A DNA stretch of 6,574 nucleotides from Emcibacter sp. (GCA_023142175.1 JAGLJX010000203.1:1-6574), one strand, 5' to 3'. Positions 1-6,421 are shown, numbered from the stretch's first letter. Translations and numbers: made by a program. The notes: generated by a model not told the origin, from the letters alone.

Positions 1-1823
1 AGGACACTGATCTGCGGAATGGCAAATTTGTCATCACGGCATTTGACAATCAAAGCCGAAACAATGGCAAGCGTCAGCGGAATTTTAATACTGAAGCAGG
101 TACCTTTGCCTTCAACGGACTTGAGATCAACAGTACCACCAATTTTTTCAATGTTGGTACGAACCACATCCATGCCGACACCGCGGCCTGATACGGCGGT
201 AACCTTTTCCGCAGTGGAGAACCCAGCGTGAAAGATGAAGCGCTGAATTTGATTATCTGTCATCTCGTTCAGTTCTTCTTCGGTGGCGATACCGTTTTTC
301 AACGCCTTGGCTTTGAGTTTCTCTACGGAAAGCCCCGCGCCATCATCAGTAATTTCAATGATGATATGCCCACCTTCATGGAAAGCATTCAGGCGAACAA
401 CACCAGTTTCTTTTTTCCCAGCCGCAAGGCGGTCTGCGGGCATTTCAACACCATGATCGGCAGAGTTTCGAACCATATGGGTAAGCGGATCTTTAATCAT
501 TTCAAGAACTTGACGATCAAGCTCTGTATCTGCACCCAGCATCTGAAGGTCGATTTTCTTACCCAGTTCTAACTGTAGATCACGGATGATCCGGGGCAAT
601 TTGGCCCATGCATTACCTACAGGCTGCATCCGGGTTTTCATAACCCCTTCCTGCAACTCTGTAGTACATTGACTTAAATGCTGAAGCGGAATGGCAAATT
701 CACTATCATTGCTATTACGCAGAAGCTGCATAAGCTGATTTCTTGTCAGAACCAGCTCACTGACCATGGTCATAAGGTCTTCAAGAACCTGAACATTCAC
801 CCGAATGCTCTGATTAGAGATACTTTTATCACTCGTTCTGGACCCAGCAGAGGATGGGTTCTTATCAGCCTGTTCTTTTGTTTTTTTGGTGGCTTCAGAG
901 AGAATGGTAACGGCAACATCGTCATATTTAGCTAGAAATTCATCTGATTCCAGCATTGCCAAGTCTACCTCTTCCAAAACTGCGCCCAGCAACATATGGA
1001 TTGTCTCATTTTGCTTTTCGGTCATGCCGTTACTAATAAACCCACTAAACGTAGCTTCGATACTTGGGCCAATTTCTGGTTTTCCAGCTAGAGTAGCATT
1101 GAAAAAATTGCCCATTTTTTCCTTGCTGTCCCTTATATTAATATCACTCAACAAGGCCTTAACGGTGAGATCGCCTAAAATGCGATTATGGAACAAGTGA
1201 ATAATGACTTTAACCGCGTCCTCTCCACCAACACGCGCCAGCAGATCTTCCTGCTCATCTTCCGCGCTTACCTCATCATCACCTTCTTCTTCATCTTCTT
1301 CATCCGGGCCGGGAGCTGCTGCGAAAGCTGCTTCTAATTCTTCGAGAGAAACCTGACCGGGTAAAATAGTTTCCGATTGGACAATTTCGGGCATCTTAAT
1401 GACGTCTTCTGCCGGGGCGGGGGTCGGAGCAACTGCCGCAACCGCATCACCATAAGCAACCACATTCAGTTCATTGATAATATCGCTGTCATCACCCTGC
1501 GGTTCTTCCTGAGTTTCTTCCAGTCCGGCAAGAATTTCCTTAATCCGGTCAAGAGCTGCTAAAATCAGGGTTACGGAATCGGATGTTACAACCAATTCTC
1601 CGTCACGGTATTTTCCCAAAACATTTTCACCAGCATGGGCTACAGACTCTAATCGAGGCAACCCTAGGAAGCCACACGTTCCCTTAATGGTATGAACCAG
1701 ACGAAAAATATTATCCAAGATAGGTTTATTCGTCGGGTCCTGTTCAAGCGTAACCAATTCCACGTCGACAACGTCGATACTTTCATTGGTTTCTGTCAGA
1801 AATTCATTTAGTAAGTCATCCAT
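1..1823 (-). CDS. cheA: Chemotaxis histidine kinase CheA, 5' part (607 codons), with a truncated-globin-like domain in place of P2
   Basis: Cytoplasmic kinase that autophosphorylates on its HPt histidine and passes phosphate to CheY/CheB when coupled to receptors by CheW. The frame is open without stops from the ATG at 1823 to the window edge. Visible domains: HPt (P1) at residues 1-105, with the phospho-acceptor H44 in HTIKG; an acidic, Pro/Ala-rich linker at about 106-192; a group I truncated-haemoglobin-like segment at about 193-308 (RVGGEDAV at 197-204); a polar linker; the P3 dimerisation helices at about 340-400; and the P4 ATPase domain. P4 shows its N box (H449, N453, DHG at 456-458), G1 box (DDGAG, 493-497), F box (from F529) and G2 box (GRGVGMD, 546-552). 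The CheW-like P5 domain starts near 590 and is cut by the window edge. An AAAGGG ribosome site lies about 9 nt before the ATG. No typical P2 (CheY-binding) domain is visible. Identity as CheA is secure; the globin-like assignment is by eye. Confidence 0.95.
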   Translation of the reverse strand, partial: MDDLLNEFLTETNESIDVVDVELVTLEQDPTNKPILDNIFRLVHTIKGTCGFLGLPRLESVAHAGENVLGKYRDGELVVTSDSVTLILAALDRIKEILAGLEETQEEPQGDDSDIINELNVVAYGDAVAAVAPTPAPAEDVIKMPEIVQSETILPGQVSLEELEAAFAAAPGPDEEDEEEGDDEVSAEDEQEDLLARVGGEDAVKVIIHLFHNRILGDLTVKALLSDINIRDSKEKMGNFFNATLAGKPEIGPSIEATFSGFISNGMTEKQNETIHMLLGAVLEEVDLAMLESDEFLAKYDDVAVTILSEATKKTKEQADKNPSSAGSRTSDKSISNQSIRVNVQVLEDLMTMVSELVLTRNQLMQLLRNSNDSEFAIPLQHLSQCTTELQEGVMKTRMQPVGNAWAKLPRIIRDLQLELGKKIDLQMLGADTELDRQVLEMIKDPLTHMVRNSADHGVEMPADRLAAGKKETGVVRLNAFHEGGHIIIEITDDGAGLSVEKLKAKALKNGIATEEELNEMTDNQIQRFIFHAGFSTAEKVTAVSGRGVGMDVVRTNIEKIGGTVDLKSVEGKGTCFSIKIPLTLAIVSALIVKCRDDKFAIPQISV

Positions 1824-1855
1824 AATTTTCAACCCTTTCTACTCAACAAGAATAT

Positions 1856-1885
1856 TTATAATTATTCACTTTCCCCTAAGATCAA
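1856..1885 (-). promoter_or_regulatory. Candidate cheA promoter
   Basis: Read on the minus strand, TTGATC (1885-1880) is followed after 18 nt by TTATAA (1861-1856), about 33 nt before the cheA start codon. The match is fair, but this gap is so AT-rich that chance -10 boxes are common. Treat it as a candidate only. Confidence 0.25.
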
Positions 1886-1893
1886 GTAAATTG

Positions 1894-1909
1894 GTTAAAA
1901 AGCTGTAAA
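1894..1909 (-). promoter_or_regulatory. CtrA-box-like sequence upstream of cheA
   Basis: On the minus strand the sequence reads TTTA-N7-TTAAC, one base off the CtrA consensus TTAA-N7-TTAAC known from Caulobacter. It lies about 70 bp before cheA. CtrA commonly controls motility genes in Alphaproteobacteria, and the neighbouring gene encodes ChpT, which phosphorylates CtrA in that system. The AT-rich background makes a chance match quite possible. Confidence 0.25.
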
Positions 1910-1941
1910 AATAATAAAATGATTAATAATTAATACTAAAA

Positions 1942-1970
1942 AATAAAATTGCCCCTGACTAAATTTTATT
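1942..1970. repeat. Perfect 9-bp inverted repeat in the AT-rich gap between chpT and cheA
   Basis: AATAAAATT (1942-1950) and its exact reverse complement AATTTTATT (1962-1970) flank an 11-nt spacer (1951-1961) that contains the only GC-rich patch of the gap. It lies just past the chpT stop codon. It could be a weak transcription end signal for chpT or a protein-binding site, but an all-A/T stem is not a typical intrinsic terminator. The rest of the 170-bp gap (1824-1993) is AT-rich, with a TATATATATA run near 1974-1983 and no gene that I can see. Confidence 0.4.
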
Positions 1971-1993
1971 AAATATATATATTAATTACATTT

Positions 1994-2629
1994 TTAGCGT
2001 TCCTGATAGGACATACGCAGGGCAAAACTATTCTCGTTATTCTGGTTATATTCAATTTTACTGTCGAGTTTGCGTGCTACATTTGCCGCGAGGAATGCCG
2101 GAGCCGACTTTGCCTCGATACAATCTTCTGAAACTTCCCCCAAAATAGCCATGCGAATAGAATCACTAAAAATAATTTTATCCCCGTGAACGGTCACAGT
2201 CACATCCGTGACAGGCGACTGCTCATTAATTTCAACAAGCAGCTTACCACCTCTGATCAGACTTTCCCCGGCAACAAGAACCATATTCAACATGAGTTTC
2301 AAAGCGTCCTTATCAAGACTACCCACATTGGATTGCCAGGTGAGGTCAATATTTCCTGAGCCATATAGCCCCCGAATGGCACTTTCTGCTTCGCTAAGCG
2401 GTATCTTTTCCCCAAACCCGCCAGCGGCGCCGAAAGACAACCGGAAGAATTTAAGCTTGGCGGATGTCACCTCTACACTTTGGCAGAGAAGCTTCATCAC
2501 CTCCTCGCGCATATCTTCATCATCTTCATCACTCAAAATTTCAAGCCCGTTTCCGATGGCTCCAACCGGACTGATCAAATCGTGGCAGAGGCGCGAGCAA
2601 AGCAAAGCCGAAAATTCAATATCATCCAT
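1994..2629 (-). CDS. chpT: Histidine phosphotransferase ChpT
   Basis: A 211-residue cytoplasmic phosphotransfer protein. In Caulobacter, ChpT relays phosphate from the hybrid kinase CckA to CtrA and CpdR, linking cell cycle and motility control. The N-terminal segment LLCSRLCHDLISPVGAI (residues 9-25) is the family signature and carries the phospho-accepting H16. It is followed by a second helix, making the dimerising four-helix bundle. The C-terminal part (about 85-205) should be the degenerate ATPase-like fold of the family; no nucleotide-binding G boxes are visible, as expected. I chose the ATG at 2629 because homologues begin a few residues before LLCSRLCHD. An in-frame TTG at 2659 would add ten residues but has no ribosome site. 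The ribosome site at 2629 is weak (AAAGA). It is divergent from cysQ and lies upstream of cheA on the same strand. Confidence 0.9.
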   Translation of the reverse strand: MDDIEFSALLCSRLCHDLISPVGAIGNGLEILSDEDDEDMREEVMKLLCQSVEVTSAKLKFFRLSFGAAGGFGEKIPLSEAESAIRGLYGSGNIDLTWQSNVGSLDKDALKLMLNMVLVAGESLIRGGKLLVEINEQSPVTDVTVTVHGDKIIFSDSIRMAILGEVSEDCIEAKSAPAFLAANVARKLDSKIEYNQNNENSFALRMSYQER

Positions 2630-2652
2630 GTACAGGGTCTTTCTTTTATAAG

Positions 2653-2680
2653 GTGACAATTTCTAACTTGAACATATAAT
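2653..2680 (+). promoter_or_regulatory. Sigma70-type promoter of cysQ
   Basis: GTGACA (2653-2658, one mismatch to TTGACA) and a perfect TATAAT (2675-2680) are separated by 16 bp. Transcription should start near 2687, giving a leader of about 35 nt before the cysQ ATG at 2723. The site sits in the 93-bp gap between the divergent chpT and cysQ genes. Confidence 0.55.
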
Positions 2681-2722
2681 ACAGATCTGGCAAAAACAAT
2701 TAATATTCACAGGAAAATCCCC

Positions 2723-3520
2723 ATGACAGAACAGAAGATCAATTACCGCCAACTGGGTGAAACTTTATATGAAACCACCCTAGAGGCTGGCCGGAAAATA
2801 ATGGAGATTTTTGCGCAGGATTTTGATGTCAAATATAAGGATGACAAATCACCGGTAACCGAAGCTGATCAGGCGGCGGAAAAAATTATTCTCCGGGATC
2901 TGGCCATAGTTGCCCCGCATATTCCCGTCATTGCCGAAGAACAGGCCAGTGCCGGTGACATCCCCGATGTTGCAGATATATTCTGGCTTGTGGACCCTCT
3001 TGATGGCACCAAGGAATTTGTCCGCAAAGGTACTGACTTTACCGTCAATATAGCTCTTATTGAAAATGGCCAGCCCACTTTCGGTATTGTCTATGCCCCG
3101 GCTCTGGGTCGGATGTTCGTGGCCAAAGACCCCAACACCGCCGTTCAGATGGACATTCGGGAAGGCCGTTTTATAGGCGAGGAGAAGATGATCACCGTCC
3201 GCGATGTACCTGCAAGCGGCATAACCGCTGTTGCAAGCAAGTCCCACCGGGATGACCAGACCAATGACTTCCTTGAGAAACTAGGCATTACGGATGTCGT
3301 CTCAACCGGTAGCTCATTGAAATTCTGTCTGGTGGCAGCAGGTGAAGCGGATATCTATCCCCGCTTTGGCCCGACTATGGAATGGGATACGGGAGCGGGC
3401 CATGCGGTATTAAATTCTGCGGGCGGTACGGTGGTTAATCCTGATGGTACGGTCTTTCACTATAAAAAACCCGGCTTCCTAAATGGGTTCTTCATCGCCA
3501 ACGGTAAAACCGACTATTAA
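2723..3520 (+). CDS. cysQ: 3'(2'),5'-bisphosphate nucleotidase CysQ
   Basis: A 265-residue Mg2+-dependent phosphatase of the inositol monophosphatase superfamily. CysQ removes the 3'-phosphate from 3'-phosphoadenosine 5'-phosphate (PAP), the by-product of sulfate assimilation, giving AMP. Metal-site motifs are present: AEEQ at 71-74, DPLDGT at 91-96, and WDTGAGHAVL at 221-230 with D222. The stretch from GSSLKFCLVA (196-205) through YPRFGPT (212-218) is closely like E. coli CysQ and favours CysQ over inositol monophosphatase or histidinol-phosphatase. Length is normal for the family. AGGA at 2711 lies 8 nt before the ATG. The stop overlaps that of the convergent LysE-family gene by 4 bp. It is not beside sulfur-assimilation genes here. 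Confidence 0.93.
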   Translation: MTEQKINYRQLGETLYETTLEAGRKIMEIFAQDFDVKYKDDKSPVTEADQAAEKIILRDLAIVAPHIPVIAEEQASAGDIPDVADIFWLVDPLDGTKEFVRKGTDFTVNIALIENGQPTFGIVYAPALGRMFVAKDPNTAVQMDIREGRFIGEEKMITVRDVPASGITAVASKSHRDDQTNDFLEKLGITDVVSTGSSLKFCLVAAGEADIYPRFGPTMEWDTGAGHAVLNSAGGTVVNPDGTVFHYKKPGFLNGFFIANGKTDY

Positions 3521-4134
3521 ATAAGGTTTTTACCCAAGGCCCAGACACCGCACAGAGCCACTATCATTGCCGACACCCGATTGATTTTGAGCAGGTGATC
3601 GTCTGACAGACGGCTGCGCATATATCCCGCACATCCGGTAATGGTAAACCACCACAGGCTTGAGCCAAGGAATATACCAGCGATAATAGCAACCGCATCC
3701 ACCGTATTATGCCACATTTCACCGAGTCCTAGCGCCCCGAACAGGAAAACAAATCCCAATACGGTCATGGGATTCATAATGGTCAGGCTAAAGGCCCCCA
3801 CGGCCCCCTTCAGACGGTCCCTGATTGTATCTTCCACATCGGCCAGATGCGGGTGTTTGGTCCACAGGTTAATGCTGACAAGTATGAGAATAATCCCGCC
3901 GATAATTTCAAACCAGCCATTGACCTGATCCACAAACCCCATGACAGACGACAGCCCAAAAGCCGCAATAGCGCCGAAAATAGTATCGGCCACCGCCGCC
4001 CCCATACCAACCGTGAAACCATTACGCCTGCTATAGGCGAGCGTGCGCCGGATACAGATCAGATTCACCGGCCCCAGAGGGGCTGCCATAACAAGTCCGA
4101 TTAAAATACCCCAGAGAATGTAAATTAAGGGCAT
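3517..4134 (-). CDS. LysE/RhtB-family amino-acid exporter
   Basis: A 205-residue inner-membrane protein of the LysE superfamily, which exports amino acids or related small metabolites; the substrate cannot be read from sequence. Six hydrophobic segments are visible, at about residues 5-25, 41-62, 72-91, 113-137, 146-167 and 187-202. The family motif APLGPVN follows the first helix (18-24), and a conserved NP pair (121-122) lies in the fourth helix. I chose the ATG at 4134 because GGAGGG lies just upstream of it (spacing about 4 nt, a little tight). An in-frame ATG at 4146 would add four residues but has only a distant AGAGAG. The stop overlaps the cysQ stop tail to tail, so no room remains for a separate terminator between them. 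TATAAA on the minus strand at 4170-4165 could be its -10 box. Confidence 0.88.
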   Translation of the reverse strand: MPLIYILWGILIGLVMAAPLGPVNLICIRRTLAYSRRNGFTVGMGAAVADTIFGAIAAFGLSSVMGFVDQVNGWFEIIGGIILILVSINLWTKHPHLADVEDTIRDRLKGAVGAFSLTIMNPMTVLGFVFLFGALGLGEMWHNTVDAVAIIAGIFLGSSLWWFTITGCAGYMRSRLSDDHLLKINRVSAMIVALCGVWALGKNLI

Positions 4135-4165
4135 TATCCCTCCCATGTTTTTTATTATTCTCTCT

Positions 4166-4201
4166 TTATATAGGAAATAGACTGGTTATATAGGAAATAG
4201 A
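4166..4201. repeat. Tandem direct repeat, 2 x 16 bp with a 20-bp period
   Basis: TTATATAGGAAATAGA occurs at 4166-4181 and again, identically, at 4186-4201, separated by CTGG. The 20-bp period is close to two helical turns. It lies in the gap between the divergent exporter and DUF3253 genes, just where their promoters should be. It could be a paired binding site for a regulator or simply a local duplication. No strong -35/-10 pair was seen beside it. Confidence 0.6.
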
Positions 4202-4226
4202 ATAGCGGTTTAAAGATTTTATCTGG

Positions 4227-4249
4227 CTAACGCGAGATTTTCGTGTTAG
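4227..4249 (+). other. Hairpin abutting the DUF3253 start codon
   Basis: CTAACGCGA (4227-4235) can pair with TCGTGTTAG (4241-4249) over nine pairs, one of them G-U in RNA, around a five-base loop. The right arm ends at the base before the ATG at 4250. No Shine-Dalgarno sequence is visible there, so the structure may shape translation start, or the inverted repeat may be an operator in DNA. Confidence 0.45.
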
Positions 4250-4564
4250 ATGCGCCCTATGACACAAGAAACAGAAAATACCGAAAATACCGTAAAAGAA
4301 GAAGATCCCATCATCCTCTTTATCATGAACGCTGTTGAGCGCGGTTCCCCCGTGGCCCCACGGGACATCGCTATCGAGATAGCCGATGACCGGGCACGCG
4401 AAAGCAGCCCCAAAGACGCTTGGCGGAAATATCTGCTTGCGGTCAAACAGCAGGCGAAGAATCTGGCCCGTCAGGGACGCATCAGCATCCTGCGGCGCGG
4501 CAAGCCCATCGACCCCAATAAGATGAAGGGTCTGGTTAAGTTTTCGCTTCCTGTAAAGGAATAG
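4250..4564 (+). CDS. DUF3253 domain protein (small, winged-helix-like)
   Basis: A soluble protein of 104 residues (101 if the ATG at 4259 is used). Function is unknown. After an acidic, low-complexity N-terminus (about 1-20) comes the pattern of the DUF3253 family: a hydrophobic helix (about 20-30), SPVAPRDIAIEIA (34-46), a central helix with W58, and a basic segment ending in QGRISILRRGKPIDP (75-89). That closing pattern suggests a winged-helix-like fold with a beta hairpin, but nucleic-acid binding is inference. Neither possible start has a ribosome site, and the hairpin at 4227-4249 abuts the first ATG. The 3' end overlaps the convergent M67 peptidase gene by 29 bp. Confidence 0.8.
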   Translation: MRPMTQETENTENTVKEEDPIILFIMNAVERGSPVAPRDIAIEIADDRARESSPKDAWRKYLLAVKQQAKNLARQGRISILRRGKPIDPNKMKGLVKFSLPVKE

Positions 4565-4958
4565 AAGCTAACTGACCCGTGGTATCATCCGTGGCAAAAG
4601 CATTCATGCTTAGAGCCACGCCGCCCGTGACCTGAACAATCACCCACATTAAATCTGTATCATGATTTTTAGCTTGATCGTGAACAGACGGCTGCGCCTG
4701 TCCGTCGGGATGAGAATGATAATGGCCGAGTATCTGATCATGACCCAGACGGCTTTCTTTCTGATGTTGGATGATCAGCGCCGGATCAATTTCAAAATTT
4801 TTCGCCGGATGCTCTGCCACATTTGGTGAATGGACTATATTTGTCACGGTATCATCGCCCCAGCCGATGAGAAGCCCGCAAGCCTCAAGTGGATAACACT
4901 CCGCACAATGGCGGCGGATCTGGGTCTGAAGATCAGTTGACAGGCATAATGTCTTCAT
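4536..4958 (-). CDS. M67-family metallopeptidase (JAMM/MPN+ domain)
   Basis: A single-domain zinc isopeptidase-like protein of 140 residues. The full JAMM set is present: the catalytic glutamate E25 in YPLEACGLL (22-30), then HSHP at 81-84 with zinc ligands H81 and H83, S91 and the third ligand D94. It should therefore be active. Bacterial relatives cleave the C-terminal tail of ubiquitin-like sulfur carriers (ThiS/MoaD type) or other peptide bonds; no such partner lies in this window, so the substrate is unknown. The start overlaps the end of the upstream DUF6476-like gene by 26 bp on the same strand, which implies co-transcription and perhaps coupled translation. AGAGG lies about 12 nt before the ATG, rather far. 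Confidence 0.9.
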   Translation of the reverse strand: MKTLCLSTDLQTQIRRHCAECYPLEACGLLIGWGDDTVTNIVHSPNVAEHPAKNFEIDPALIIQHQKESRLGHDQILGHYHSHPDGQAQPSVHDQAKNHDTDLMWVIVQVTGGVALSMNAFATDDTTGQLASIPLQEAKT

Positions 4959-5316
4959 TATTTCGTTTTACCTCTATCCGGCCAATGGTTTTGCCTGTGA
5001 AGTCTTTATATATGATTCGGCTGGTTTTACCGTCCCGACCAATCCTGAACCATATGCCGCCAGATGCGGCCGATGTTTCGAGAATCACCTCACCCGACTC
5101 CAAAGTCACATCGAAGGCAAATGCCTCACTGATTACCTGTTCGGGCACTAAAGGCACCTCTGTCTGTGCGGCTTCCATTTCCAGCCTTGCAGCCCTCTGT
5201 TTGGCTAGGTCTATGACCTTCCAGACCACAACGGTGAGACCCAGTACAATTAAAATACCCATAAAGATCACAATAAACTTGAGAAACCCGCTGGTTTTTG
5301 GCACTTCTTCTGTCAT
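4933..5316 (-). CDS. DUF6476-like single-pass membrane protein
   Basis: A protein of 127 residues and unknown function. After a short polar N-terminus (1-11) there is one strong membrane segment at about 12-33, a charged stretch (34-45), and a small domain (about 55-120) rich in beta-type sequence, with alternating DVTLESGEVILET and GGIWFRIGRDG elements. By topology this domain is probably on the periplasmic side. The layout and the place divergent from an RluD gene match the alphaproteobacterial DUF6476 family; the family name is from memory and the similarity is modest. The open frame continues upstream to 5544, but only as the antisense of rluD, and the ATG at 5316 puts the membrane helix at the expected distance. 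Only a distant GGAA precedes it. Confidence 0.72.
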   Translation of the reverse strand: MTEEVPKTSGFLKFIVIFMGILIVLGLTVVVWKVIDLAKQRAARLEMEAAQTEVPLVPEQVISEAFAFDVTLESGEVILETSAASGGIWFRIGRDGKTSRIIYKDFTGKTIGRIEVKRNNEDIMPVN

Positions 5317-6394
5317 GACGTTACAAAATTCCAATTTAGATGACATAAACATCGATTTAACGGTGGAAGAAGAAGCTGAAGGCCTGCGCCTTGACAAGTT
5401 TCTTGCCCAGACTTTGGCCCCGTCAGAAACTGACATCAGCCGTTCGCGACTGAAGCAGTTGATCACGGGTGGCGAGGTCAAAATCATCCGCGCTAAATCT
5501 TCCCAATTGACCGAGACAATAGACGACCCGTCATATCGGGTCAAATGCCAAGATCAAGTATTTTTTACCATCCCCGATATGACAGAGCCGGACCCGGTAG
5601 GACAGAATATTCCCCTTGATGTGGTTTATGAGGATGATCAGCTGATCGTGATCAATAAAGCGGCCGGCATGGTTGTCCATCCCGCCCCCGGAAATCCGGA
5701 CGGAACGCTGGTCAATGCCCTGATTTATCATTGCGGCGACAGCCTGTCGGGTATCAATGGCGTCAAACGACCGGGCATTGTTCACCGTATCGACAAGGAA
5801 ACCAGCGGACTGATGGTTGCCGCCAAGACCGACCGCGCCCACAATAAGCTGGCCAAACAATTTGCCAAGCATAGTCTGGAGCGGGCCTATCTGGCCGTGG
5901 TCTGGGGCGTGCCCAATCCGGCAACGGGTATTATCCATGAGAAAATTGGCCGTGATACGCGCAACCGCCTGAAAATGGCTGTGGTTAATTATGAAAGCAA
6001 GCGGGGCCGCGACGCCATCACCCATTATCAAGTGATCAGGCGGCTGGAGGCAAAGCGAAAAACTTTCGAGCGCGGCAGTGGCTTCAAACTTCTGGCACCG
6101 AGCCTTAGCCTTGTGGAATGTCGGCTTGAGACCGGACGCACCCATCAGGTCCGCGTCCATATGTCCCATATAAGACACCCTCTGGTCGGCGACCCCTTTT
6201 ACGGCAAGTCCGGTCCTACAAAATCGAAGAATTTTTCTGAGCAGGCCCAACAGGCCATAGATGAGTTCAAGCGACAGGCTCTTCACGCATATGTGATCGG
6301 ATTCAAGCACCCCACCACGGGCGAGGACTTGAAATTTGAAGCAGAATTACCAAATGATATGAAGCGCCTTATTTCAGCCTTAGAACAAAAATAG
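5315..6394 (+). CDS. rluD: 23S rRNA pseudouridine synthase, RluA family (RluC/RluD type)
   Basis: An enzyme of 359 residues that isomerises uridine to pseudouridine in 23S rRNA. RluD acts at positions 1911, 1915 and 1917 of helix 69, RluC at 955, 2504 and 2580; sequence alone does not decide, though a gene before rpoH in this class is usually labelled RluD-like. An N-terminal S4 RNA-binding domain spans about 20-80 (GLRLDKFLAQ at 23-32). The catalytic motif HRIDKETSGL (157-166) carries the essential D160. Further family blocks are NKAAGMVVHPAPG (114-126), LETGRTHQVRVH (271-282) and GDPFYG (292-297). The open frame reaches back to 4889, but that part is antisense to two other genes, so the ATG at 5315 is taken. 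It has no clear ribosome site. rpoH follows after 75 bp. Confidence 0.9.
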   Translation: MTLQNSNLDDINIDLTVEEEAEGLRLDKFLAQTLAPSETDISRSRLKQLITGGEVKIIRAKSSQLTETIDDPSYRVKCQDQVFFTIPDMTEPDPVGQNIPLDVVYEDDQLIVINKAAGMVVHPAPGNPDGTLVNALIYHCGDSLSGINGVKRPGIVHRIDKETSGLMVAAKTDRAHNKLAKQFAKHSLERAYLAVVWGVPNPATGIIHEKIGRDTRNRLKMAVVNYESKRGRDAITHYQVIRRLEAKRKTFERGSGFKLLAPSLSLVECRLETGRTHQVRVHMSHIRHPLVGDPFYGKSGPTKSKNFSEQAQQAIDEFKRQALHAYVIGFKHPTTGEDLKFEAELPNDMKRLISALEQK

Positions 6395-6421
6395 GGTCAG
6401 GGTGTAAAAAACGCAAAAATA

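Noticed and set aside
228..572. Plus-strand open frames across 19-1562, including one of 114 codons
   Set aside because: They lie antisense to cheA, whose ATPase and linker motifs are intact throughout; none has a convincing ribosome site or protein pattern.
2208..2651. Plus-strand open frame of 147 codons
   Set aside because: It is the antisense of chpT, serine- and proline-rich as expected for a shadow frame.
2630..2659. TTG start at 2659 for chpT
   Set aside because: No ribosome site precedes it, and the family N-terminus fits the ATG at 2629.
4166..4201. CRISPR array
   Set aside because: Only two short copies with a 4-bp spacer, and no cas genes.
4889..5314. Upstream extension of the rluD reading frame (142 more codons)
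   Set aside because: It runs antisense through the M67 peptidase and DUF6476-like genes and has no family resemblance; RluA-family proteins begin shortly before the S4 domain, as the ATG at 5315 gives.
5317..5544. Upstream extension of the DUF6476-like frame on the minus strand
   Set aside because: It is the antisense of the rluD S4-domain coding region; the ATG at 5316 gives the expected short N-terminus before the membrane helix.
5531..6310. Open frame of 259 codons on the minus strand
   Set aside because: It is the antisense of the conserved rluD catalytic domain and shows no domain pattern of its own.
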